From positions 62,001-126,000 of the forward strand of contig NZ_AUIO01000004.1 of assembly GCF_000423745.1 (NCBI RefSeq): a DNA stretch of 64,000 nucleotides. Direction: 5' to 3'. A model generated the notes under the pieces. The model had not been told where the DNA came from. It worked only from the letters and a program-made list of their open reading frames with translations, and did not search any database. The DNA comes from Streptococcus plurextorum DSM 22810 (GTDB lineage Bacteria > Bacillota > Bacilli > Lactobacillales > Streptococcaceae). The position numbers were made by a program, and so were the translations under genes. Of this stretch, positions 18,192 through 27,109 are shown piece by piece (the first letter of the stretch is position 1; each line of letters begins with the position of its first letter).

Positions 18192-18197
18192 TATAAT
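18190..18197 (+). promoter_or_regulatory. Extended -10 overlapping the stop of the ABC ATPase gene
   Basis: TGATATAAT, whose TGA is the stop codon at 18189-18191. Transcripts starting here (about 18204) would meet the terminator at 18210 almost at once. Confidence 0.4.
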
Positions 18198-18209
18198 AGA
18201 CTTATCTTT

Positions 18210-18232
18210 AAAAGGAACGCTAGTTCCTTTTT
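18210..18232 (+). terminator. Terminator after the amino-acid ABC operon
   Basis: AAAAGGAAC-GCTA-GTTCCTTTT, a 9-bp stem with a T tail. Confidence 0.75.
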
Positions 18233-18324
18233 CAATCTTTTTGAAAGGATCGTTTGCCCTAAAGGTAGACGAATGAGACTTGGGATGTGACATCATCAGA
18301 CTCACCAAGCTCTATAGCTTAGTT

Positions 18325-18549
18325 ATGCTTGCAACTATTTACCGTTTCTATTTAACAGGTTTGACAGTTTCTGCCTTGGTCACTTTCGTTGGCTTATTTG
18401 TCTGGCTCATTTTTCGGGCTAGTCGTCGACTTGATAAAACTAGGGAAGAGCGCCAAACGAGACTCTATGAGGCTCTCCTCATTTTCTTGATTACCACTCC
18501 CTTGCTTTCTTTTGCTGTTATAGCTATTCTTTTAATGCTTGAGGCTTAG
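18325..18549 (+). CDS. DUF4059 family small membrane protein
   Basis: 74 residues from the ATG at 18325. Two membrane helices (about residues 8-30 and 50-72) flank a basic loop LDKTREERQTRLYEALL, the DUF4059 pattern found in streptococci and lactococci. No good ribosome site precedes the ATG; an in-frame TTG at 18280 has none either, so the start is uncertain. It lies 34 nt before trxB on the same strand and may be cotranscribed. Function unknown. Confidence 0.7.
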   Translation: MLATIYRFYLTGLTVSALVTFVGLFVWLIFRASRRLDKTREERQTRLYEALLIFLITTPLLSFAVIAILLMLEA

Positions 18550-18589
18550 GAAAATAGCGGAGCTTTTATAAAAAATAGAAGGAATGATT

Positions 18590-19504
18590 ATGTACGATAC
18601 AATTGTTATTGGAGCAGGTCCAGCTGGTATGACTGCTGCGCTTTATGCAGCACGTAGTAACCTCAAAGTGGCAACGCTAGAGCAAGGTGCTCCAGGTGGA
18701 CAGATGAATAATACCTCGGATATTGAAAATTACCCAGGCTTTGAGCTGATTTCTGGACCAGAATTATCCATGAAAATGTTTGAGCCGCTTGAAAAATTGG
18801 GTGTAGAAAACCTGTACGGCATTGTGACTGGGATAGAAGATAAAGGCGATTATAAGATTGTCAAAACAGACGACGAAGAATACCAAACCAAGACAGTTAT
18901 CATTGCCACAGGTGCTAAGCACCGCCATATTGGAGTGCCTGGAGAGTTTGAATACAATAGTCGCGGTGTTTCCTATTGTGCGGTTTGTGATGGTGCGTTT
19001 TTCCGTGGTCAAGAGTTGTTGGTTGTTGGCGGAGGGGATTCGGCGGTTGAAGAGGCTCTCTTTTTAACCCGATTTGCTTCTAGCGTGACCATTGTGCACC
19101 GCAGGGATGAGTTGCGTGCTCAAAAAGTTCTCCAAGACCGTGCTTTTAAAAATGAAAAAATTTCCTTTATTTGGGATTCTGTGGTGAAAGAAATCAAGGG
19201 TGATGATCTTAAGGTGCGTCGTGTTGATATTGAAAATGTCAAGACAGGTCAAGTGACCACTCATGACTTTGGAGGTGTCTTTATCTATGTTGGCCTTGAT
19301 CCGGTTTCAGATTTTGTCAAAGATTTAGGGATTACGGATGAGGATGGCTGGATTCCAACAGATCATCACATGAGAACAGCTGTTGATGGTATATTTGCCA
19401 TTGGTGATGTCCGTCAAAAAGACTTACGCCAGATTACAACAGCTGTCGGAGATGGCGCTATGGCAGGACAACAGGCTTACCAGTATATTGTAGAACATGA
19501 CTAA
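18590..19504 (+). CDS. trxB: Thioredoxin reductase
   Basis: 304 residues from the ATG at 18590, chosen over the ATG six bases earlier because AGAAGGA abuts the latter. FAD-binding IGAGPAGMTAALYAARS at the N-terminus, redox-active CAVCDG at about residues 132-137, NADPH-binding VVGGGDSAVEEA, and C-terminal FAIGDVR for FAD. It reduces thioredoxin with NADPH. A promoterless short gap and DUF4059 precede it; a terminator follows. Confidence 0.95.
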   Translation: MYDTIVIGAGPAGMTAALYAARSNLKVATLEQGAPGGQMNNTSDIENYPGFELISGPELSMKMFEPLEKLGVENLYGIVTGIEDKGDYKIVKTDDEEYQTKTVIIATGAKHRHIGVPGEFEYNSRGVSYCAVCDGAFFRGQELLVVGGGDSAVEEALFLTRFASSVTIVHRRDELRAQKVLQDRAFKNEKISFIWDSVVKEIKGDDLKVRRVDIENVKTGQVTTHDFGGVFIYVGLDPVSDFVKDLGITDEDGWIPTDHHMRTAVDGIFAIGDVRQKDLRQITTAVGDGAMAGQQAYQYIVEHD

Positions 19505-19560
19505 GTAAGGGAAGTTAATAGCAGAGGTGTCGTTTCAGATAAGGGAAGTCACCTCAAACA

Positions 19561-19592
19561 AAAATCCATGAATGAGATGTCATGGATTTTTA
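19561..19592 (+). terminator. Terminator after trxB
   Basis: AAAATCCATGA-ATGAGATG-TCATGGATTTT, an 11-bp stem with T tail. A second hairpin GAGGTG/CACCTC lies just upstream (19524-19555). Confidence 0.8.
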
Positions 19593-19618
19593 TTATTCAA
19601 TCAGAATAACGGGATTTA

Positions 19619-19627
19619 TGTTATAAT
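19619..19627 (+). promoter_or_regulatory. Extended -10 promoter of pncB
   Basis: TGTTATAAT, about 29 bases before the ATG at 19656; GGGAGAG provides the ribosome site. Confidence 0.6.
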
Positions 19628-19655
19628 AGTCACAAGAAAAATTGGGAGAGATAGC

Positions 19656-21113
19656 ATGTATCAAGACGACAGTTTAACCTTACATACCGATTTGTATCAA
19701 ATTAACATGATGCAGGTGTATTTTAATCAAGGCATTCATAATAAGCATGCCGTTTTTGAGGTGTATTTTCGTAAGTTGCCTTTTGAAAACGGCTTTGCTG
19801 TTTTTGCAGGTTTGGAACGGATTGTTCGCTACTTGGAAAATCTACGCTTTACGGAGAATGACTTGGCTTATCTGCGCCAGGAAGGCTACCCAGAAGACTT
19901 TTTGAACTATTTGAAAGATTTCAAGTTAACCTTATCTGTGCGCTCAGCTCGTGAAGGGGACTTGGTGTTTGCCAATGAGCCAATCGTACAAATCGAAGGA
20001 CCACTGGCCCAATGCCAACTGGTTGAGACAGCCATTCTCAATATCGTTAACTTTCAGACCCTGATTGCTACCAAGGCTGCTCGCATCAAGTCTGTTATTG
20101 AGGATGAGCCTTTGTTGGAGTTTGGCACGCGCCGCGCTCAAGAAATGGATGCTGCCATCTGGGGAACCCGTGCGGCCGTTATCGGAGGCGCAGATGCGAC
20201 TTCTAACGTTCGTGCAGGCAAAATTTTCGACATTCCCGTTTCTGGTACTCATGCCCATGCTTTGGTGCAGACCTATGGCAATGACTACGAAGCGTTTAAA
20301 GCCTATGCCAGCACTCACAAGGATTGTGTTTTCCTAGTTGACACCTACGACACCTTAAAAATAGGCGTTCCTGCAGCCATTCGTGTGGCAAAAGAATTTG
20401 GAGACCAGATTAACTTTAAAGGGGTTCGATTGGACTCAGGAGATATGGCTTATCTCTCCAAGCAAGTGCGTAAACAACTGGATGAAGCAGGCTTTACAGA
20501 GGCTAAAATCTATGCGTCAAATGACTTAGATGAAAATACCATTCTTAACCTTAAAATGCAAAAAGCTAAGATTGATGTTTGGGGAGTTGGAACCAAACTC
20601 ATCACAGCCTATGACCAGCCCGCGCTGGGAGCTGTCTATAAAATCGTCTCCATAGAAGACGATAAAGGGCAGATGATTGATACAATCAAGCTCTCAAATA
20701 ACGCAGAGAAAGTTTCTACCCCGGGTAAAAAGCAGGTTTGGCGGATTACCAGTCGTGAAAAAGGCAAGTCAGAAGGAGACTACATTACCTTTGATGGGGC
20801 AGATGTCAATGGTATGGATGAGATTTTCATGTTTCATCCAACCTATACTTACATCAATAAGACGGTGAAAAATTTTGATGCAGTGCCACTCTTAATCGAT
20901 GTTTTTAAAGATGGCCGTTTGGTTTACAAACTCCCAACACTCCCTGAAATCAAAGCCTATGCCAAGTTTGTGCTTGATGCCCTTTGGGATGAGTATAAGC
21001 GCGTGCTCAATCCACAAGAATACCCTGTTGATTTGGCGCAAGAGGTTTGGGACAATAAGATGGAACTGATTGATAAGATGCGTCAAAAAGCTAAAAATGG
21101 AGAATTATCATGA
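19656..21113 (+). CDS. pncB: Nicotinate phosphoribosyltransferase
   Basis: 485 residues starting [20 protein letters not shown], preceded by GGGAGAG; the longer in-frame reading from 19572 would start upstream of the promoter. Family signatures include [13 protein letters not shown] [15 protein letters not shown], the histidine region GTHAHALVQ, and [12 protein letters not shown] with the phosphate-binding GVGTKL. The enzyme makes nicotinate mononucleotide from nicotinate and PRPP, the first salvage step to NAD. Its stop overlaps nadE's start by 4 nt. Confidence 0.94.
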   Translation: MYQDDSLTLHTDLYQINMMQVYFNQGIHNKHAVFEVYFRKLPFENGFAVFAGLERIVRYLENLRFTENDLAYLRQEGYPEDFLNYLKDFKLTLSVRSAREGDLVFANEPIVQIEGPLAQCQLVETAILNIVNFQTLIATKAARIKSVIEDEPLLEFGTRRAQEMDAAIWGTRAAVIGGADATSNVRAGKIFDIPVSGTHAHALVQTYGNDYEAFKAYASTHKDCVFLVDTYDTLKIGVPAAIRVAKEFGDQINFKGVRLDSGDMAYLSKQVRKQLDEAGFTEAKIYASNDLDENTILNLKMQKAKIDVWGVGTKLITAYDQPALGAVYKIVSIEDDKGQMIDTIKLSNNAEKVSTPGKKQVWRITSREKGKSEGDYITFDGADVNGMDEIFMFHPTYTYINKTVKNFDAVPLLIDVFKDGRLVYKLPTLPEIKAYAKFVLDALWDEYKRVLNPQEYPVDLAQEVWDNKMELIDKMRQKAKNGELS

Positions 21114-21934
21114 GCCTACAAGCTAACATTATCAAGGAATTAGGGGTCAAACCAAGCATTGATCCGCAAGAAGAAATCCGCTTATCGATTGACTTTCTTA
21201 AGCAATACATGATAAAGCACCCTTTTCTTAAGACCTACGTTCTAGGTATTTCAGGCGGTCAGGACTCGACGCTAGCTGGGCGTTTGGCACAGCTAGCAAT
21301 GGCAGAGCTCCGTCAGGAAACAGGAGATGAGAGCTATCAATTTATCGCAGTTCGCTTACCTTATGGCACTCAGGCAGACGAAGCTGACGCTCAAAAGGCA
21401 CTTGCTTTCATCCAACCAGATATCAGCCTCACGGTCAATATCAAAGAAGCAGTTGATGGGCAGGTGGCTGCATTAGCTAAAGCAGGCCTAGAGATTTCAG
21501 ATTTTAATAAGGGAAATATCAAGTCCCGTCAACGCATGATTAGCCAGTATGCCATAGCAGGGCACTATAGCGGAGCTGTTATTGGCACAGATCACGCTGC
21601 AGAAAACATCACCGGATTCTTTACTAAGTTTGGGGATGGCGGAGCAGATATTCTCCCTCTTTTCCGCCTTAACAAGCGTCAAGGGCGTCAACTCTTAGCA
21701 GAGCTTGGTGCTGACAAAGCCCTCTATGAGAAAGTTCCAATCGCAGATTTGGAAGAAGACCGCCCTGGTCTAGCAGATGAGGTGGCTTTAGGCGTGACTT
21801 ATCAAGCGATTGATGACTATTTGGAAGGCAAGCCTGTTTCAGATGAGGATAAGGCGACTATTGAAGCTTGGTGGCACAAGACAGAGCACAAGCGCCACTT
21901 ACCAATCACTATTTTTGATGAGTTTTGGAAATAA
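21110..21934 (+). CDS. nadE: NH3-dependent NAD synthetase
   Basis: 274 residues. The PP-loop [13 protein letters not shown] is at about residues 47-59, followed by [24 protein letters not shown] and [11 protein letters not shown]. There is no glutaminase domain, so it uses ammonia. It amidates nicotinate adenine dinucleotide to NAD, completing the pathway opened by PncB. ATGA overlap with pncB indicates coupling. nadD, needed between them, is not in this window. Confidence 0.95.
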   Translation: MSLQANIIKELGVKPSIDPQEEIRLSIDFLKQYMIKHPFLKTYVLGISGGQDSTLAGRLAQLAMAELRQETGDESYQFIAVRLPYGTQADEADAQKALAFIQPDISLTVNIKEAVDGQVAALAKAGLEISDFNKGNIKSRQRMISQYAIAGHYSGAVIGTDHAAENITGFFTKFGDGGADILPLFRLNKRQGRQLLAELGADKALYEKVPIADLEEDRPGLADEVALGVTYQAIDDYLEGKPVSDEDKATIEAWWHKTEHKRHLPITIFDEFWK

Positions 21935-21952
21935 AGGATGGAGGAAGCTACT

Positions 21953-22576
21953 TTGTCACAAGCCCTGCCCCTTATCACACTTGATAGGCTTGATATTTTT
22001 GAACATTTAGACCGTGAAGTTGCTGTTTTAGTTGACGACCAAGGCAAACCGTGGGGAAATCACATTGTGGTGTGTTTATCTCCTAAGAGCCTAGCTCAAC
22101 AAATACAGATTCATCAGCGACCTGCCAAGACTTTTCCCCTTGCTAGAGTGATTGATTTTCTTCTCAAAGAGAAGCGAGAAATCTTACAGCTTTACGGCTT
22201 TGCCCTTGGAGATTATGCCCTTGAGAGAGAGGAACTTTGTAAAATAGCAGGGCCTATTGAAACTTTTTGTCTCTTGTTAACCTGTATTAAAGAACAGTTA
22301 AGTCCAGAGGAAACCTTTGAGCGGATGAAACAGGCGACGGTTTATTATCTAGGTTCACCGATATTGAGTCCTCAAACAGCTAGTTTTGACTTTGAAGTAC
22401 AAGAGATAGATGGGAAGGCTTATATTACCCTATTTTTATCCGAACAAAGTGCAAGGCGTTATGCCTTTCATCAAAAACAAGTTGTTCCGGTGCAGCTGGC
22501 TAGTTTTAGAAGTTTTGTCCAAGAAAAATATGGTTTAGTGCTAGAACCTCGCCGTCCGTACTGTTTACGATTTTAA
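21953..22576 (+). CDS. Hypothetical protein of the pncB-nadE-ldcB operon
   Basis: 207 residues from a TTG at 21953, preferred because a GGAGGA stands 7 nt upstream; the ATG at 21938 has that site inside the coding region. The protein is soluble, mixed alpha/beta, with no signal peptide. The C-terminal half (ITLFLSEQSARRYAFH, VPVQLASFRSFV) has a layout faintly like SseB-type domains, but I do not recognise it firmly. It follows nadE by 18 nt and precedes ldcB, so it belongs to the same transcript. Confidence 0.65.
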   Translation: MSQALPLITLDRLDIFEHLDREVAVLVDDQGKPWGNHIVVCLSPKSLAQQIQIHQRPAKTFPLARVIDFLLKEKREILQLYGFALGDYALEREELCKIAGPIETFCLLLTCIKEQLSPEETFERMKQATVYYLGSPILSPQTASFDFEVQEIDGKAYITLFLSEQSARRYAFHQKQVVPVQLASFRSFVQEKYGLVLEPRRPYCLRF

Positions 22577-22593
22577 TTGAGGAGGAATATGGT

Positions 22594-23343
22594 GTGAAAC
22601 GATTATTGGCTTATCTTTTGTGTGCGAGTCTACTGTTAGTGGCTTGCGGAAAATCTCAAAATACTGATAACACCTCTCAATCAATAAGGAGTCAGGTAAC
22701 CAGCAGTAGCAGTGAAGCAAAAAATACAACCGCTCAAATATCCAGTGAGCGGTCTGAGAATACGACAGAGGTAGACCATACTGTCGCAACATCGACAACT
22801 GCCACTTACAATGGCCTATACTACAGTGTTCAAGGCAAATATGGTGATGTGATTATCGTGAATAAAAAACACCCTGTAGCCATGAATTACGCTCCAGGAG
22901 AAGATCTAACGGCACTGGAAGCTTTTCAGGTACTGGTGTCAGATATGCAAACGCAAGGTTTTTCAGTCAGCAATTCTTATAGCGGTTTTAGGTCTTATGA
23001 GACACAAGCAGGCCTTTACAACAATTATGTTGCTAGGGATGGTCAAGCTGAGGCGGATCGCTATTCTGCGCGTCCAGGTTATAGCGAACATCAAACTGGT
23101 CTAGCTTTTGATTTATTGGATGGCAATGGGCAATTACTGACAGAGACCACTGCCACTGCTTGGCTAGCTCAAAATGCCCATTACTATGGGTTTATTGTGC
23201 GCTATCTTCCAGGCAAAGAGTCTAGTACAGGCTATATGGCAGAGAGTTGGCATATTCGTTATATTGGTCTGGAGGCGACAGACATTTACCAATCTGGCTT
23301 AACCTTAGAGGAATACTTTGGTTTACCAGGTGGAGGTTACTGA
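22594..23343 (+). CDS. ldcB: LD-carboxypeptidase LdcB/DacB (VanY family lipoprotein)
   Basis: 249 residues from a GTG preceded by GGAGG. Signal peptide with lipobox LLLVAC (lipidated Cys16), a Ser/Thr/Asn-rich linker to about residue 70, then a VanY-type zinc peptidase domain. The metal and catalytic motifs SEHQTGLAFDL (about residues 166-176) and ESWHIRYIG (about residue 213) are intact. The enzyme trims the D-Ala from muropeptide tetrapeptides on the outer surface, after DacA. It closes the NAD-salvage operon, a functional mismatch with its neighbours. Confidence 0.88.
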   Translation: MKRLLAYLLCASLLLVACGKSQNTDNTSQSIRSQVTSSSSEAKNTTAQISSERSENTTEVDHTVATSTTATYNGLYYSVQGKYGDVIIVNKKHPVAMNYAPGEDLTALEAFQVLVSDMQTQGFSVSNSYSGFRSYETQAGLYNNYVARDGQAEADRYSARPGYSEHQTGLAFDLLDGNGQLLTETTATAWLAQNAHYYGFIVRYLPGKESSTGYMAESWHIRYIGLEATDIYQSGLTLEEYFGLPGGGY

Positions 23344-23407
23344 GTTCTAGCCTTAACCAGTTGTTATTAACTCATAAAGAGTCTTGATAAAAAGTCTTAA
23401 AATAGAA

Positions 23408-23457
23408 AACAGCTTAGAATTGCCTTATCAGAAAGGGTAATTCTAAGCTGTTTTTGC
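23408..23457. terminator. Bidirectional terminator between ldcB and serS
   Basis: AACAGCTTAGAATT (23408-23421) pairs perfectly with AATTCTAAGCTGTT (23439-23452), followed by TTTGC. It serves ldcB and may serve the converging serS. Confidence 0.8.
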
Positions 23458-23511
23458 TTGTTAAAATTTTAATCGGAGGGGGAATTTTTAAGTTTTTACC
23501 CAGCCTGTTTA

Positions 23512-24786
23512 TTACGGCTTAATCACATCAACCCCACCCATGTATGGACGGAGAACTTCTGGAATGGTCACAGAGCCGTCCTCGTTTTGGTAGTTTTCAA
23601 GGATTGCCGCAACCGTACGACCTACTGCTAGGCCAGAGCCGTTGAGGGTGTGGAGCAATTTAACCTTGCCGTCAGCAGCATCGCGGTAGCGGATTTGGGC
23701 ACGGCGAGCTTGGAAATCTTCTGTGTTTGAACAGCTGGAGATTTCACGGTAGGCATTTTGGGCAGGAATCCAGACTTCCAAGTCATAGGTCTTAGCAGCT
23801 GAGAAGCCCATATCTCCTGTACAGAGGGCTAACACGCGGTATGGCAAGCCTAATTTTTGAAGGATATTTTCTGCATTTGCGGTCATTTTTTCCAATTCAT
23901 CATAAGATTGCTTCGGTGTGGCAAATTTGACCATTTCAACCTTGTGGAATTGGTGGAGGCGGATTAGACCACGGGTATCACGACCAGCAGAACCAGCTTC
24001 AGAACGGAAAGATGGACTCATGGCTGTGAAGTAGATTGGCAGGTCTTTTTCTTCCAAAATCTCGTTGCGGTAGTAGTTAGTCAATGGCACTTCCGCAGTT
24101 GGGATGAGGACGAAGTTGGTATCAGCCAACTCAAAAGTATCTTCCTTGAATTTCGGATATTGTCCTGTACCAAACATAGAGTCATGGTTGACCATGTAAG
24201 GTGTGATGATTTCTTGGTAGCCTTCTGCGATATGCTCGTCCAACATGAAGTTGTAGAGGGCACGTTCCAAGCGGGCACCCAAGTTTTTGTAGAAGAGGAA
24301 GCGGGCTCCAGTTACTTTTGCGCCACGTTCCCAGTCCAGAATATCTAGGTCTTCGCCCAAATCCCAGTGAGCTTTTGGCTCGAAAGTGAATTCACGAGGT
24401 GTGCCCCAGCGACGAACTTCCACGTTTTCTTCTTCGTCGGCACCAACAGGAACAGAATCATGTGGCGTATTTGGAAGGACTTGGATGATAGCTTGCACTT
24501 TGTCATCGATAGCAGCCAATTCGGCATCGATGGCTTTGATATCAGCAGACAGGGTCTGCATAGCAGCGATTTGGTCACTAGCATCTTCTTTATTGCGCTT
24601 AGCTTGTGCAATCGCCTCAGAAGCTAAGTTGCGCTCTGCTTTGGCTGTTTCAGCTTTGACCAAGAGTTGACGGCGTTTTTCATCGAGCTCTTTAAGCTCG
24701 GTCAGTGTCTCGGCAGCTACCCCACGTGTCGCCAATTTGGCAGCCAAGGCATCGAATTCTGTACGTAAGCGTTTAATATCTAGCAT
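23512..24786 (-). CDS. serS: Seryl-tRNA synthetase
   Basis: 424 residues from the ATG at 24786 ([12 protein letters not shown]), with AAAGGAG just upstream. The first ~110 residues are the antiparallel coiled-coil arm that contacts the long variable arm of tRNA-Ser. Class II motif 2 ([21 protein letters not shown]) and motif 3 ([18 protein letters not shown]) are intact. A T-box leader precedes it, so expression rises when tRNA-Ser is uncharged. A tRNA-Ser(GGA) gene lies in the same window. Confidence 0.95.
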   Translation of the reverse strand: MLDIKRLRTEFDALAAKLATRGVAAETLTELKELDEKRRQLLVKAETAKAERNLASEAIAQAKRNKEDASDQIAAMQTLSADIKAIDAELAAIDDKVQAIIQVLPNTPHDSVPVGADEEENVEVRRWGTPREFTFEPKAHWDLGEDLDILDWERGAKVTGARFLFYKNLGARLERALYNFMLDEHIAEGYQEIITPYMVNHDSMFGTGQYPKFKEDTFELADTNFVLIPTAEVPLTNYYRNEILEEKDLPIYFTAMSPSFRSEAGSAGRDTRGLIRLHQFHKVEMVKFATPKQSYDELEKMTANAENILQKLGLPYRVLALCTGDMGFSAAKTYDLEVWIPAQNAYREISSCSNTEDFQARRAQIRYRDAADGKVKLLHTLNGSGLAVGRTVAAILENYQNEDGSVTIPEVLRPYMGGVDVIKP

Positions 24787-24802
24787 TGATCGTCTCCTTT
24801 TG

Positions 24803-24985
24803 AAAAAATAAAACACTCCCGTCAAGTGTTGGAGTGCATGATGCACGGTTCCATCCAACTTCACGAGAGTGCGCTTAATTACAAATTATAAAAGTTTTAA
24901 TAACGGTAGAATTTCATTTGAGCCCCATATCTGCTCGCAGCAACCGCAGACTTTCTGAAAAGAGAAAACAAACTACTTATCCGTT
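24803..24985 (-). promoter_or_regulatory. T-box leader of serS
   Basis: The minus strand contains the T-box core TTGGATGGAACCGTGCATC (plus 24843-24861). Upstream lies a Stem I region with GAAATTCTACC, where UCU before ACC is the likely serine specifier. Downstream, CACTCTCGTGAAGTTGGA can pair with TCCAACACTTGACGGGAGTG to form a terminator ending in TTTTATTTTTT at 24803-24814. This is the standard arrangement for tRNA-sensing antitermination; the specifier assignment is by eye. Confidence 0.85.
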
Positions 24986-24991
24986 GGGACT

Positions 24992-25020
24992 ATTATACAG
25001 TATTGCTTTCCAAATGTAAA
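24992..25020 (-). promoter_or_regulatory. Promoter of serS
   Basis: On the minus strand TTTACA, exactly 17 nt, TATAAT (plus 24992-24997). Transcription starts near 24985, the beginning of the T-box. Confidence 0.7.
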
Positions 25021-25066
25021 ATGAAAAATTATGGTAAAATAAATTATCAAGAAAAAGAGGTGTTTT

Positions 25067-25537
25067 ATGGCTAAATTTGGCTTTTTATCGGTGTTAGAAG
25101 AAGAATTGGAAAAGGCATTGTCTTGCGACTTTGCTATGGACTGGGATAAGAAAAATCACGCAGTCGAAGTGACCATTGTCCTTGAAGCGCAAAATCAATC
25201 GGGGGTTGAAACCATTGATGCTAATGGCGAAGTGTCTAGCGAAGATGTGGCCTTTGAAGACTATGTGCTCTTTTACCATCCTGAAAAATCCCGTTTTGAT
25301 GCGGAGGATTACCTGGTTGCCATTCCTTACGACCCGAAAAAAGGGATGTCGCGTGAGTTTCTAGCTTATTTTGCTGGTCAACTCAATGACGTTGCCACAG
25401 AAGGTCTTAGTGATCTCATGGACTTTTTGACTGATGAGACAGCGATTGACTTTGGCTTGACCTGGGACGATGAAGCGTTTGAAAATGGCAGAGCAGAAGT
25501 GGTTGAGACAGACTTTTACCCTTATCCGAGGTATTGA
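25067..25537 (+). CDS. DUF3013 family protein
   Basis: 156 residues, very acidic, starting MAKFGFLSVLEEELEKAL, a streptococcal DUF3013 protein. Cytosolic, no signal or membrane segment. Its promoter region (TGGTAAAAT, then AAAGAGG ribosome site) is divergent from serS. In other streptococci it also lies close to prmA, as here. Function unknown. Confidence 0.8.
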   Translation: MAKFGFLSVLEEELEKALSCDFAMDWDKKNHAVEVTIVLEAQNQSGVETIDANGEVSSEDVAFEDYVLFYHPEKSRFDAEDYLVAIPYDPKKGMSREFLAYFAGQLNDVATEGLSDLMDFLTDETAIDFGLTWDDEAFENGRAEVVETDFYPYPRY

Positions 25538-25573
25538 CTCAAAGACAGGTGTCACTAATTGAATGCACAAAGT

Positions 25574-25607
25574 GGCTAACCAATGGGTTAGTTGCTTTTT
25601 ATTTTTT
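25574..25607 (+). terminator. Terminator after the DUF3013 gene
   Basis: CTAACC-AATG-GGTTAG, extended by two G-U pairs, then TGCTTTTTATTTTTT. Confidence 0.7.
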
Positions 25608-25710
25608 ACGAGCAGTCCGTATCAAGAGCTTAGAATAGACCTAGAATAAAAGCTCCGATAAAAGAGGATTTTGTGTTATAATAAATCAAAAAAACAGGAG
25701 ACATATTGTT

Positions 25711-27000
25711 GTGACGAAACTATCTAGTCTAGGAAAAACTGGTTGGCAGGCCATTCGAAATGGTTTGCTTGATATTCTTTTGGGTTTGGCGCTTGTACTG
25801 TATGGGCATATGGTGCCACGTCTAGGTTATCAGCTCTTCTTTACTTACGTGTTTTTCTCAGCAATATGGTCCCTCTTTAGTCGCTGGTTTCGTCCAAAGG
25901 CTCTCAGAGAAAACCTCTGGGTGACTTGGGCAAAAATCATCTTATCTGTTATTTTGTCGAATAGTCTATGGTTAGAAAATACAACGGTCTATCTCTTTGT
26001 ATTTGCCATAGCCTTTTATCAGATTTTTATTGCTTTTGTTCATCTGGTCACTTGGTATCTTTATCGGAAAAACGGCATTAAACCACGTGGTCGCTATCTT
26101 TTTGACGGGCTATGGATTGGTTGGTTTGGTTTATATAGCTTATCACCCTTTCACAACGCAGCCGATTTTGAGCTTTTCTTGTTAGGCTGGTACTTGATCT
26201 CCCTAGGGATAACGCGGTTGCGGGACGGTATTTTCTTTGAAGCCGACCTGTCGCAAAATAAATTAAAACGCCGTGTTCGAGTGACCTTGCCGATTTTTCT
26301 GACTGCTCTTGTCCCAGCAACTACTCTCGCAAAGGTTAATAAATTTCTCCAAGAAAATGCGGAAGAGAGTGCAGAAGAGGCCTATAATCAAGTGAAATCT
26401 GGTAAGACAGCGGAGCTTGAGCTATTCATTCACACCGCGGAGACATCGCTTTTTTCTGCTATCGGGCATGTCGATCTCTGCTATAATGGGCGAGTCATTT
26501 CTTTTGGCAATTATGACCCAACTTCTGAACGTTTTTTTGGCATGATTGGTGATGGGGTGCTCTATACGTGTGATAGGGACAAATACATTTCACTTTGTAA
26601 GCGTGTCAGCCAGAAAACTCTTTTTGGATATGGGATTGATCTTACAGAGGATATGGAAAAAGCGGTGCAGACAAGACTTGCTGAGATTGAAGATTTATTG
26701 ATTCCTTGGGAACCAAGTGACGAAAAAGTAACGGCTGCTGATGGCAGTAGCGATTACAGCTATGCTTATCGCATCAAGCATGAAACGGATGGCAAACTCT
26801 ATAAGTTTACAAAGTCCAAATTCAAATCCTACTTTGTCTTATCGACCAACTGTGTCTTATTGGCGGATTCGATTGTCGGACAAGCTGGCACCGATATTCT
26901 CAGTCCTAAGGGATTTATTGCTCCGGGCACTTATCAAGCCTACCTAGATGAAGAATACGAAAAGCCAAACTCCTTGGTGGTGAGCAAGTCGCTTTATTAG
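25711..27000 (+). CDS. Membrane protein with a C-terminal permuted NlpC/P60-like domain
   Basis: 429 residues from a GTG with GGAGA upstream. Residues 1-205 hold about six membrane helices in a layout like HdeD/DUF308 proteins. Residues 225-429 are soluble. They contain ELFIHTAETSLFSAIGHVDLCY, an IGHV histidine followed by a beta strand, and much later STNCVLLADSIV with a cysteine at the head of a helix. Histidine before cysteine is the order of circularly permuted papain-like enzymes (YiiX/LRAT/DUF4105 type). Enzyme activity is inferred. It is a single-gene unit; the end of the DUF3013 gene is well separated. Confidence 0.6.
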   Translation: MTKLSSLGKTGWQAIRNGLLDILLGLALVLYGHMVPRLGYQLFFTYVFFSAIWSLFSRWFRPKALRENLWVTWAKIILSVILSNSLWLENTTVYLFVFAIAFYQIFIAFVHLVTWYLYRKNGIKPRGRYLFDGLWIGWFGLYSLSPFHNAADFELFLLGWYLISLGITRLRDGIFFEADLSQNKLKRRVRVTLPIFLTALVPATTLAKVNKFLQENAEESAEEAYNQVKSGKTAELELFIHTAETSLFSAIGHVDLCYNGRVISFGNYDPTSERFFGMIGDGVLYTCDRDKYISLCKRVSQKTLFGYGIDLTEDMEKAVQTRLAEIEDLLIPWEPSDEKVTAADGSSDYSYAYRIKHETDGKLYKFTKSKFKSYFVLSTNCVLLADSIVGQAGTDILSPKGFIAPGTYQAYLDEEYEKPNSLVVSKSLY

Positions 27001-27014
27001 GCAACTGAGTTATG

Positions 27015-27042
27015 GGCAATTTAATTGCTAGTTTTTTTGAAA
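27015..27042 (+). terminator. Possible weak terminator before prmA
   Basis: GGCAAT-TTA-ATTGC followed by TAGTTTTTTT. The stem is short, so readthrough into prmA is likely. Confidence 0.4.
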
Positions 27043-27109
27043 AGGTAGAGGGGCTTGGAGTAAAGGGGAGTCTTATTGGAACATTGAGATAGGAGGAAAG
27101 GAAACAAAT

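Noticed and set aside
21938..21952. ATG at 21938 as start of the gene after nadE
   Set aside because: The only strong ribosome site (GGAGGA) lies inside this extension; the TTG at 21953 is correctly spaced from it.
24867..25019. Short coding frame in the serS leader
   Set aside because: The region is explained by the T-box and its promoter.
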